A DNA stretch of 64,000 nt from Vanilla planifolia (lineage: Eukaryota > Streptophyta > Magnoliopsida > Asparagales > Orchidaceae), in the NCBI GenBank assembly GCA_023846275.1, contig CM043872.1, forward strand, positions 28,448,670-28,512,669. Reading direction: 5' to 3'. The stretch's first letter is position 1; every line of letters starts with the position of its first letter. A program made the translations under genes and the position numbers. Positions 50,409 to 62,460 of this stretch are shown piece after piece. The notes under the pieces were generated by a model that was not told the origin of the DNA, did no database searches, and was given only the letters and a program-made list of their open reading frames with translations.

Positions 50409-51700
50409 TTGATGGCGGTGGCTTTCTTCATTTCCTAAAAGGTTCAATAAGCATTTACATTCTACTAATTAAAACAAGGACGTGATTTTTGAAATAATGC
50501 TCATCGCTGTAGCTACTCTTAAGGATATAGTGAGGAAGACAGGAAAGAAGGTAGAATTTTAACTACATACATGCATTGAAGACGAATTGTCTATGCTTAA
50601 ATCTTACATACAAGCGGATTTTCCCGCGGTCTACTGTTTCATGATATATAACCCGGGCATTGTGAAGGTTGTGTCTAATCTGATCTCGGCATGCTTGTGA
50701 GAGTTGATCTCACCATTTGTCACGTATGGACTTCGTGAATACCATAATTAAAAGGCTGTCCATGAAAGTGTTAAATTTGGAAAACTTCAACATGGAGAAA
50801 AAAACGTTGTGTTTGATAGTTTAAGAAAAAGATAAAGAGGAACACTGGTAGAGTTTTATTGTCATATTTTTTTAATAATAAATTTAATGAAAAAGAAATT
50901 GACTTATTATCTTACCTGATTTGTAGATTTGGTGTTGTTTTCTTAAAAGTCTTATCTTGATCGAGAGGTGATTTTTTTGATACGTTATCAAAAAATAGGT
51001 TTGAAAAGTGGATAAGAATTTCTCCAAGAATTTGTCGAAAAAGCGTGAACGAGTTGACCCCTGTCAGGCTATAAAAGATGGAACAATAAGTAGTATAAAA
51101 AAATTGAAAATGAGTTTTTTTTATGTTAATAATTTTATTTTAACAAATTTTGTAGAATAATTTTTGATATTTGACATGTATAAAAATTAAATCAACATTC
51201 AGAAATCATAGAAAAATGGTTTAATAATTTATTAATCATTAGAGATGACAAAACTATTCACGTTAAATATCCAACACGTAATACAGAAGCCTCTTTTTTA
51301 AAATGTTGGTAAAAAATAACATAGCAACCAAAGATTCTTTTTTTTTTTTTTTAATTTTACGTGGACTTAAAATTTATTATAATATCAAATTTCAGTCAAA
51401 ATTTATGCAGCAGCATAATTTCAACTATGCTTCATTCCAGATAAACTTCACATCGTTCCCATAATCCCATCTCAGTTTGACTGCGTTTTCATAAATGCAA
51501 TCGCGTACCCAAACAGAGGAGAAAAGCTGCTAAAAGAACTCATCTTTATCACGTGAGCTTTGAGGTAAAATAGCACCAATGGAGCTCTACCAGACCGACA
51601 TGTGAAGGAGCTCCAGGCGTTACTTCTATTCTCGATCTGAAATGGTTTTTCTATCAGTCCGCTTTTACCAGCTCATCATAAAAGAGAAGGGAGGAGATCT
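50409..51700. other. PP2C 3' region and AT-rich spacer
   Basis: The first few hundred bases probably hold the PP2C 3' UTR. From about 51440 the DNA becomes GC-richer and includes a CACGTG G-box near 51550, likely the decayed promoter of the XTH pseudogene that follows. Confidence 0.4.
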
Positions 51701-51709
51701 GGACCCACC

Positions 51710-51985
51710 CACTCATCTCTTCTCATCTGCTCACACTAACCTTCTTCTTCTGCTCGCATGGTCAGTAGTCTCCAAGGCATCAGCCGGAAACTTTTACAGA
51801 GACTTGGACATCACATGGGGAGACGGCCGCGCCAAGGTCCTCAACGATGGCCAGCTTCTCACATAGTCTCTTCACCAGCCTCCGGCTCCAGCTTCCAGTC
51901 TAAGCCCGAGTTGCCCTTTGGAAAGATCGACGTGCAGCTCAAGCTCGTCCCGGGTAACTCTGCCAGAACTAAACTTTTTATTATG
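51710..51985 (+). pseudogene. XTH: XTH pseudogene, exon 1 only
   Basis: Plus-strand reading gives a signal-peptide-like [21 protein letters not shown], then [19 protein letters not shown] stop replaces the Leu seen at this position in the intact XTH gene of this window. A frame change follows, then [19 protein letters not shown] and [10 protein letters not shown]. This matches exon 1 of the intact XTH at 56.8 kb motif by motif. The stop, the frameshift and the missing exons 2 and 3 (no [11 protein letters not shown] anywhere in the next 3.8 kb) make it non-functional. Its retained reading frame suggests fairly recent decay. Confidence 0.88.
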
Positions 51986-52029
51986 AAGTCTAAGGATTGG
52001 GTGGCCTCGAGGATACTATGTTAATGGCT

Positions 52030-55000
52030 GGATATAGCATTCTTCGTCAGTTCTTTCCACAATACTTCTATAATATTTTTTAAATGAATACTATATATAG
52101 ATATATATAATATATTTTTCTCTTGTTATGACAACTTAGTTATCACTATTGACCAAAAATAATAGGCACAAACTTTGCAATAAATAATAAGATTAAAATT
52201 TGCTTAGTAGATTTTCATAATACTTCATCATAATAGCTACAAGTGTTCTTAGTTCATCAATGTTAACTATCCAACTAATATCATTAAATCCTTCTAAAAC
52301 TATAGGAAATGCATTTTAGTGAATGGTGTGGCTCAAAGTTACTTTCAAATACTTCAAATTCTTTCCAAAACATTGCAATGACTTTTATTCAAGTTACTTG
52401 TATATCTAATTCATTTTCTATAGCAAATGCAATATTAGATCAAGTATTACTTGTTAGATGTATAAGATGATCTTTTTTTAAGAATAGTTTTAACTTTGGT
52501 GTACTACAAGTTCAATTTTTTCAAGATGAATAAGTTCTTTTTTTTTTTTTAATTTTTTTTTTATTATTTTTATTTTATTTTTAAGATGAATAAGTTTTAT
52601 AACTTTTTATACAAACTTTCGAAAAAAATTCTTTTCGCTTTCCATTACAAACGACCTTCATAACATCGCAAGCTATATGCAAAAGAAGACCCATCTACTG
52701 TTTATGGTGGTTCAATTGCAGCACCTTTAATTAGTAAAATGTTTAATCAGATCAATAAAATAATATTTAAGTTGGGCAAATAAAATAAACTATTCTTTGG
52801 AAATAAAAATTTTTGTGTTCAAGCATTTTGTAGTAAATGATAGAAGTTATTAAATAACTATTTAACTTCAATTTCATAAACAATTAATTTTATTTGTATT
52901 TAAATATTAAGAGTAAAACAATAAAAGAAAATCAATTTATTTTCTTGAAATTATGATAATACAAATACATCAATTCAAATATGTCTTATTATTTACTATC
53001 TAAATTTCAGTTTTAAGAAATACTTTGTTGGATAGGACAAATACAATACTGATAACAACTATTGGATACATTTTTAAATAAATAGTAAAATTTGATAGTG
53101 TTTATCAAGATATATATGTATTTTATATTTATTTTAGATGTTTGCTTACTATAGAGAAGATGACTCTAAAATAAATAGAGGTTGCTAAGCATGTAGGTAA
53201 AAGCTATGACTGTAAACAAAAGTCACAACTGTTTGGAAATGGCATAGTATTGTTCAATCTGTATTCAATAATATTTTATAATTTGTTTTAATTATATGAT
53301 TGTGAGTTTTGTTGATAATTTAGAAGTCAAAATCATTGGTATAATATTGATATAGATATATTAATTTTCTCAAATAAATGTTTATTATTAGAGAGATATT
53401 TTGGGGCATCTTATCCAATCAATATTTCATTATATAAAAAATATATTATTTGATCTTTTTGCTATACATTATCATTGTTACTTATTGAGTAGTATAATAT
53501 TCTTTTACTATCGATAGATATATGTCTAATTTGTGGTTTAATTATGTAAGTATTTGTATTTTGTTTTTCTTTATTTTTATTGGTTGCTACCATACCATTG
53601 CTCATATATGATGTTGTCAATATTTTGACATAAATGTATCCCTTTTGCATCAAAAAATAATGGAATATAGACATATTGTTTATGATAACAATATATAAAA
53701 TTTAGTAATCTAATGGCTTAAAGGGTTTCGTGTTTTGCAGAAAAACATATGCAGTATTACTAAATACAGATATTGTAAAGTAGAAGCTAAAAGGATTTCA
53801 CATGGTGGAGTAACCACGATTATAAGGTTGAAAAATGGCATGGAGCATATAAGATTCCAATTTAAGTTTCTAAAGAAATAAGAGATTTTTTGAAGATTGA
53901 TATTATAGACTTAAACATAATATGTTATTCTTTGTAAGATCCTTGCATGCAAGGTACAAACTTCACCAATCCCAATCTCAAGGATAATCTTAAGCTAGTG
54001 CTATAAAGTAAAAGGCCAAAAAAAAATTATATTTGTGCTCTAAATAAGTAGCAAAAAAAAGTTCCCTCAAGCCTTGAAACATATAAATAAGATTATTTAA
54101 CTTTAAAAAATTATAAATCACACATCAATAGATTACTCTTAATGTGTTCTACTTAAAACTTTGATCATTAACCCATTGTGACAGTTGTGATAAGCACACT
54201 CTTATGAGCATAATTAAATATTAATAATTAAGTCCAAAATAATTTTAAAATATTAACCTCATTTGTTTCTCAAAATATCAGTCCTTACATTCTAAATTGC
54301 AAAAGTTTGATATAATGAAAACATTACACAAACTCATTTTGGGATGTACAAATGCAATTTAGTGTTATTGGAATACTTTCATCATTCATGCTATTAATAT
54401 TTATTGATTTAGAAGATGTTTTGACATGTCATAAGTATATATTTTTTATTTTTTTCTTAATATGTTTTTATTCTTAGATGAATGTTTTGAAGGTCTCTTA
54501 GAAGATGAAAATTTTGATGTATTTTGATATTTGAGAAAGATTATTGTTTGTTCTTTTTTTCATATATCATTATTATGAATTTTGAATTAACTAAATATCT
54601 TTCTCCTGTCTTATAAGGAAATGTTTAATTTATAGTTGAATTAAACAAATCTTTTATATTCTTTTATTATTCTTGATCTCTATAAGTTATTTTTTTTCAA
54701 ACAAAGCATCTCTCAGTGTCATAATACACAATGTTAATTTACAATCCTTGCTAAAGTCCAATTTAAAGTGCAAGCATGGAGTGACTATAATGTTTATGGT
54801 GGCACATAAACTACCTATGGCTTTTCCAATGTTTTTGACAATGTGAAATAGTAATTTGGATTGAGCTAGCTAAATGTTAAATAATCTCATAAATGGAAAA
54901 CTAATAACATGTGTCTTTAAGATTACTCATACACTTCACTGTAAATAGCAAAATAAAAAAAGATAATAGAGTTAAAATTTAAAAAGAAAGATGATTAATC

Positions 55001-55800
55001 ACATTTATTAATAGTTTTTAATGATTAAAATTATTGATGTTATCATAAATAAAATGAAAGATAATATCTACTATTAAATTGAATTATAAACAATAATTTG
55101 TATTATAGATATCAATTATTTAATTTATCAGAATCATGTGTACTAATATCTATCATTATGAAAAGAGATTCGAGTGTTTCTATTAGTATAATAATTTTAA
55201 TTAATTATAAAACAATAATTGTATCTACAATAATACTTGAAGTCTAATTGCATAACTTCATTTAACATATTCTTAAAGTATCACCATCATCTTAAGTTCA
55301 TGAAGTTGAAGTAATAAAAAAAATAATAAATGACAATTTTAGGTTTGATGCAATTATTATATTTTGAATAATTTTGTATATAATATCTTTGTAAAAATAT
55401 GTCTTTGAAAACATAATTTTTTATACTATAAAAAAAAAAAATTGAATTGAATTTTTTAAAAATAAACTTCAGAAAATCTAGTCAGATGAGCTGGTTGTGG
55501 CTCGTAAATGCTAATACCAATAGAAATAGAGTGGCGAGAGGCTTAATTGGGTAGATAATTTTGATGTCAAGAAGTTATTAAATTAACCCGATATTTAATA
55601 AAACTATTTCAAAACTTCAGATTATTTAATTGGGATATTATCCATAAAAACCTAGTAAAACTACACGTTTTTCAGGCTAGTTAATGCACAAGAGATAACT
55701 ATTAGAACCATTTAATATTTTATTAAAGAATGACAACCAAACAAATTACACAATACCAAAATCATACATATTATATATATGTTATTAATCAAAATTAAAC
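52030..55800. other. AT-rich DNA between the XTH pseudogene and the XTH gene
   Basis: No recognisable exon or transposon domain. T-rich runs occur at about 52534-52580. The missing XTH exons are not present here. Confidence 0.5.
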
Positions 55801-55811
55801 AACTTGTATGT

Positions 55812-56819
55812 CTAGTTGGTAGAACATTCAGGAGGAAGTCCCTGTGGAAACCTTTTCAAATCGGTGCAGTAGTTATACACCATGTAGTTACTCTGCACCC
55901 ACTTCAACTTGTTCAAACTCTCTGCATCCAACTGCTGATTCATCCAAGCCTTGGACGCGCAGGCCGAAGGGTCGGTGCCACGAACGCAGGCGTCGGCATT
56001 GAAGTTCATGAAGGAAGTAGAGAATGGAGCCTGACTCCAGTCCGTCTTGACCAATCCTCCCCTCGTGGCCCAGTCATCTGCATCCCACAGACTCGAATAC
56101 AATCGCATCGCTTGGGCTTTTGGGTAAGGTATGCCCTTTGTTGCCTCCAGGTTCTTGAATTCCCTAAGCGGCGTTCCATCCACGTAGAATCTGCAGTTGG
56201 CTTGGAGAGTTAGTTTCGCAAGGAAAGCAGAACATGTGCATGCTCAGTTTTGGTTTTGAAGAGTGTCGGCGATGCTTACACTATGCGGCTTGGATTCCAG
56301 AGAAAGGAATAAGTGTGGAAGTCCTTTGTGGGGTCGAACCAAAGGTAGAACTGCATCTCCCGGTTTCCCTTCCCTTGCGTGTAAACGTTGGTGTGAACGA
56401 TGTAAGGGTCGCCACTGAGGTTACCGAGGAATTCGAAATCGATCTCGTCGTGATTGGGTTCCTGCGAAGATAACTGCAATTCCATGGAGAGCAGGTTTAG
56501 AGAAGGGAAGACGAGTTAAAGTTGCACTGAGAGCAGAAAGTTGGAAGCTTACATAGTAAGCGGTGACGGTGCCGGCGGAGTTGCCGGGAACAAGTTTGAT
56601 GTGCAAATCGATCTTACCGAAGAGGTACTCATTCTTAGACTGGAAGCCGGAACCGGAGGACTTGTCAAGGGAAAGAGTAAGGAGATTCCCGTTGTTGAGT
56701 ATCTTTCCGCGGCCATCTCCCCAGCTGACATCGACTTCCTGGTAGAAGTTCCCTCCCGCGGCCGACGAGGCCACGAAGGCGAAAATGAGGAGGAAGATCG
56801 ACTGAGAGCAGCAACTCAT
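55812..56819 (-). CDS. XTH: xyloglucan endotransglucosylase/hydrolase (GH16), 3 exons, 279 aa
   Basis: Minus-strand exons are 56819-56553, 56473-56280 and 56190-55812, all GT-AG. Residues 1 to about 22 form a signal peptide ([16 protein letters not shown]). The mature GH16 domain carries [27 protein letters not shown] and [14 protein letters not shown]. The catalytic motif [11 protein letters not shown] (97-107) follows, with Glu99 as nucleophile and Glu103 as acid/base. Right after it is the conserved N-glycosylation site NLS (107-109). The C-terminal XET region holds [11 protein letters not shown]-like [17 protein letters not shown], four Cys and the [18 protein letters not shown] end. The enzyme cuts and rejoins xyloglucan chains in the cell wall. 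The sequence is nearest the TCH4/XTH22-25 type from memory. The start follows a TATA box by 87 bp with no ATG between; an in-frame ATG at 56945 lies upstream of it. Confidence 0.95.
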
Positions 56820-56905
56820 GGATTGGCAGCTGTTTGTACGAGGAGGATTGGTTGAGCTACTGTTTTTGGGAATTAGATGTGGGAAGAACTGAAGGCCAGG
56901 AGCAG

Positions 56906-56913
56906 TATTTAAA
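56906..56913 (-). promoter_or_regulatory. putative TATA box of the XTH gene
   Basis: TTTAAATA on the minus strand lies 87 bp upstream of the XTH start codon. This gives a leader of about 55-60 nt without upstream ATGs. Confidence 0.5.
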
Positions 56914-56949
56914 GGCGGAAGACGAACACAAGCAAGAGGGTGCAAGAAC

Positions 56950-59900
56950 GAATGGCCGCCGCGGATAACAACTGTCTTACAACAAATAAGTAATAAATAA
57001 AATCCTAAGTTATTTTTATTAATTTTATTTTGACTATTTAAATTTATTAATGTAGAGAAACAATGTGTTTTTATTTGGCTGAAAAAAGAATTTAATAATA
57101 ACAGAAGAGAGAAATATTTCTAAAAAAAATCGATATTTGAAATTATAAAAAAAAAAATTGAAGTTTCTTTTGATGTACTACAATCAATGGCCCAAACTCT
57201 ACCACATTTATGTAAATATTTTTGAAAATTATTTTCCATGTCCAAATAATGCAGCAATTAAATGCGGTGCGAAAAGATAAAAGTGGCAGGTGTTTAGCTT
57301 CGAGAGCAAACTATTGAAGATAAAAGACATCCAGCTGTTCAGCATTAAGACCATACGGATGCCTGCTCATCAATTGGACCAGCCGTGTTGACCTTTTCCC
57401 TAATGCATATAATCCTAAGAGGAAGACAGCTGGCATTTGGATTGTTTCGCAAAAAAAAAATCATCTCCTGGGCTCATTGAAGAAAGAAAGAAAGAAAAAA
57501 AAAAACTTGGATCCTTACGTCGTAGTTGGTTTAGTGATTCATAAAACTTGTAGCTTTTTACGTGTTCGATGGTATTGGGCCCATTGTTGATGAAAATGGG
57601 TTGTTACTTAAATCTATTATTGCTCCAAACATAAACGAAGTAAATAAATAGTAAGATAAGAGTTAATAAACATAAACATAAACGAAGTAAATAACAGAGC
57701 TCACCATCACTGAAAACTCTTTCGTTGTATCCATGAAACCTTGTAGAAATGTAAGCCTTTGGTAGAATCTTGGAGCATCTTGCAATAAATAAACTTTGAT
57801 AAAAGTCACACTTCACTCAATGAGAGGAGCCAAAACTATGGCTACAACGTTCTCCCCAAGACCATATAAGGCTTGAACGCAAAGCCTTCATACGTAGGGA
57901 TAAAATAAGAACATAATTAAAAAAGAGCCTCTAGAAATCTGCATTTTGACCATTGCGGCATACTCTTTTTAAAATAGGAAGTCATTTAATTATTGAAACC
58001 ATTTTTATAAAAAAAAATCAATATTTAGAATCTCCTTAAGCTTAAAAGTCCTTTTTAAAAAACGACATAGTTTTATTCTCTTTTGAAAGTAAATTATTAA
58101 ATAGTTTTTGTAATATTAATAATTTTTTATTGTGAAATAGTAAGACAAATATTCACATTTCTTATTGCAAAAAAAAAAAAAAAACTAAAAAAATTTCAAA
58201 ATACTAAATCATGTTGTTATCACCATAGAATTAATCATAGCTAGGATATATTTCTTTTAATATTTCACTAAGAAAATAAATGAAACTATTAAGATGTTAA
58301 ATTTGCTCAAATCTCATATGGAGTTTAGTATATTAGTATGTTAGTGACTCAAAAATTTTAAAACATTATGAAATTAATTTGGTTTTAATTAAAATTTATT
58401 AGCTAATTTTAAATTTTATTTTGTTATTTTACAAACTTTTATTGTCATAAATTTTTCATAATTTTTTAACATCATTTATTATTTTAAACATATTTTTAAT
58501 AAATATATATTAAAATAATTTTACTTTCTCATAAAATTAGTCTCTAATTTTGTTGTAAGCATATCTTGGTTTTTGTTGTAGACATATCTTGCCATGGCTT
58601 TAGGCACAGTATATTTTCAATATGGGAATTTGCATTGAAGTCTTGCATTATTCCATACCACTGTAGGAATGCTCTATTAATTTGCTCAAACAATATTTAT
58701 CAAATAAGTAGCTTTCTTTCAACACTTTTTTATCCATTCATTTACAACAAACTTTTCTAACATAAGATGCAACAAGTCTTGAATACATAAAATGAAACAG
58801 GGATTAAAACAGGATGAGTTAAGACATACAACAGACATGTGAAAAAGAAACACTATCAAGTTCTCAAATTTGTCAAATAAGTCTTCATTGTTACTGTGGA
58901 GACTTATATAATATAAAATTTGGCTGAAAATAAATAAAACTAGGAGTCTATAAAACATAACTGATGATCACTAATATAATTTTGGTTGAATATTAAGATG
59001 ATGATTAATAATGACATAATTTAAACAAAGTTCTTAAGAATAATAAACGTACCAAACCCACCTTAAAAAAGAAGGAACATATTAAGATTTCTTTAATATT
59101 GAGAATAAATGAAAAAAAATATAGTTAAATAAACCTTTAGCTATGTCTTATCCCACAAATATAATAAAACACATTCTATGCTATTAAACATTGTGAATAT
59201 TTGATGTGAAAATATGGGCCATTAGAAGAAATGCAACACCTCGTTCATTCAATTGTTGTTATTTGTTCCAATTCCATGCATGTAAGCCACTTGGAATTTA
59301 CTTTATACTCTATAAGTAGAACAAAACATTGGATGTATGGTGAAAACTTTGATGAGCTCAATTATAAATTGAAAGAAGCAAGTCAACATACCATCATCTT
59401 ATGAATAAATATATATACTATGCACCAAATTCACACAAAAAAAATAGAAGTGTTTATTTCTTCTCAGCTAATCCCTATCTACCATTGGTCATAAAGATGA
59501 ATTTTATTATATTAGAATGGCCTTGTCTTAGTCCTCTAAAATCCTTTAATCCTTATTTATACGAGTTTACATATGTAGTCTAATATAACTTAAAGATAAG
59601 TAAATATTTTAAATAATCTCCACTTCTACTTTATTATGAAGGGAGGAATTACATGCATTTGTAAAATGTCAAAGTTATGAACAAGTTGATTCATGTATAG
59701 AATGTTTATGAATTTCAAGTGGACTTTAGATTGAATATTTTTTTATAAAAATTATTTTTAAATATATATGAGCTAATTATTAGACAAACACATAAATTTA
59801 TAACCACATTATTGGTCATATACATAAAGTTATGCCATCTCATTGTTTCATTATAGCTGCATATAGTAAATCAATAATATGAAAGTTTTCTCACTTGAAG

Positions 59901-61900
59901 TATTAGGAAAATTTTCTTTGTACATATTCCATAGAACTCTACCTATTTGTAACCAACGTATTTTTTAGAACAATCTTCTTTGTTGTCTAATTATTGTTGT
60001 TACATTTTTCATATTGAGCTAATTTGGCATATTTGTTATGATTCATCAAATATTACATATGATGTCAGCTTTAACGATACGCATGTTATTCATTGTATAT
60101 TTATTTTTGTTTTGTCTTAACTTCATTATTGTTAGTAAAGCTTCAATTTGTTATCCAACATAAAAATATGTTTTAACGTGACTTTTAATAAGAAATTCAT
60201 GATCCAATTTATCAAGGTTTGATTCTTGATCTAAGCAATTTTTTTCTTATAATTTATACAACATTTCTCTAAGACCTTGTTCATCTAAGTAATATTCTAT
60301 TTTATTACTACAATTGACATTATAATTAATAATAATTTTATAAAATTATTGTTTTTTTTATTATTACCACAACTTGTATTGGCTTTGGAGGACTTGATTC
60401 CTAATCATGATAGAATAGTTTTTGACTCTTATTACTTATCTTTTTTTTTTTTGTTTTCACAAGTGTAAGGTGTTTGGTCATATTATCAATGATAAATATC
60501 ATTGTGATAATGAAAATTTGATAAAGCATGTAATGCTAAATTTAGCCATCATCTTTTAGTTTGGTTGGTGGTAATTAGAAGTGAGTGACATTAAAGTAGT
60601 TGGTAGTGATATAGCATGTGATAGATGGTAATAGTAAATGGTACTAATAAAAAATGAACTGTTGTAAAAGTAGATGATTGTTTGGTCCTTCATCATATGA
60701 TAAACTTACATCCAAAAAGGTCATAAGATAGTGAAAAAATGGAGTTTTTTATCGAGTTAAGATAATTCTCTAATATGTAATTTATGACTCCTAAGATTTG
60801 GATGTGATTTGTAAATCTTGTTATTCTTTATGAAGCGAGTAAAAAACATCGCATTACATAGTCTTTCACCCCGTATATATTGCTACTTGCTATTTTTGAC
60901 AAAGACGAGTAGGACAAAACCTTAATGCTAATTAAAGATATTTATCAAATTTATGAATCTCATTAAATTATTTTTTTTCTTATTTGTAATGGCTTAAAAT
61001 AGATACAATTCTTGTTAAATTTTACACGGTTCGATTATGTTAGATTAAATGTAATAATTTGTAATATTGTCATCAATTTAATAATATGACAATAATTAAT
61101 TTAAATTAGATCTAAGAATACGAAATATACTAAAATCATTATTTTTTAATATGATAATAGTTTAACATGTTACCATAATTATTAAAACAATAAAATTTTT
61201 TAAATCAATATCTATGGTTGTCCGATTACAATAGTTTTAAATCACTATTCTTATTTTAAAAACTATGATAATAGTTTAAAATTTCATCACATGATAAATT
61301 TAATGATAATATTTTAGAAACTATTTTTAAGACAATGGTGTGTTTTATAAGATTTCTTGTAGTTGACAACAAGAAAATGGAAGTTGTAGAATCCTAATCA
61401 ATTTGTTTAATAACTTGAATTATTTTTATTTCTGCTTCTCTTAATGGCTTAACTTCTGACAAATTTGAAATCATAGGTACTTTTAAAATTATTTAATCTT
61501 AATCATATGTCGTGAATCATATCAAATCATCCAAAGTATATTATTTAGATATTTCTCATTTGTTGTTTGATAAAACTCTTTATTTATATGACGGGAGAAA
61601 CATAAAGTGATTCATTTATCTAAAATTTTGTTGTGAGAGAAACAAAGGATGCTATTTTTCGGTGAAAAAAATAAAATAAATATATAACAAAATGTCAAAA
61701 TACTAAATTCTATTCAATTATGTTTTTATTGTATTTTTTTAATATGAAGAATCTAATATATGAATCTTTTTCAAATTTAAATGATATATAGATTCTCTTT
61801 AGTTGCAAATTTATTATTTTTAATCAGTTTATTAAAAAATGAAATCAAATTAAATATTTAAAATATTTCAATTATCTCAGATTGCATGGTATTGTTAAAC
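56950..61900. other. XTH upstream region and AT-rich intergenic DNA
   Basis: GC-richer DNA up to about 57450 probably belongs to the XTH promoter; a TTGACC W-box core lies near 57390. A short direct repeat (ATAAACGAAGTAAATA) occurs near 57632 and 57677. From 57.9 kb on the sequence is AT-rich with no recognisable features. Confidence 0.4.
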
Positions 61901-61909
61901 TAAAATCTG

Positions 61910-62460
61910 CTTAATCCAGATTACTAGCCGGCATCAAAGACAAATGCAAGCCTTTGTTTTTGGGGCACGAGGACAAGGTGACAAACGCTGTATGAGGTAA
62001 ATGGGCACCGTTGTTAATAATAATATCCGTGATATTTATTTAAATAAAAAAAGAAAAAGAAAGTTAATTGGTGCGTTCTGACCGCTGTCAAGAGGCGAAT
62101 TCTACATCGCTTTTTGTCGAACCTTCACGACGTACACGTAATTGATATGAATAATAAAAATACTAAATATTGTATTTAAAACCTTTTATTTTGGAGTTAT
62201 TTCTGTAGTTTTATCTGTTTGATCTTTCCGACCATAAATAGTTAATTTTTCGGTGACGAATGGAGCGAGTCATCCCGGTAAGGAGGGCTTGTCGAGAATG
62301 AAAGCACGTGCGAGTACGCAATCCCATGCGGAACAAGCACGTGACATGACTAAGGACGGTGATTAGAAATGGGGGTGACGAGCATACCTCCACGTCTTGG
62401 TTCAAGGACACACCGCCAAAATATGCACACGAATTTCGCGATTGGCTCCCGGAAGAATGT
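61910..62460. promoter_or_regulatory. GC-richer island with two G-boxes
   Basis: This block differs in composition from its AT-rich flanks and holds two CACGTG palindromes, at about 62306-62311 and 62339-62344, 33 bp apart. Only short frames are open and none is recognisable. It may be a promoter fragment or the remains of one; no adjoining gene lies within the window. Confidence 0.3.

Noticed and set aside
55779-56855. plus-strand ORFs of up to 144 codons across the XTH gene
   Set aside because: These are antisense shadows of XTH exons; the minus frame carries the GH16 active site.
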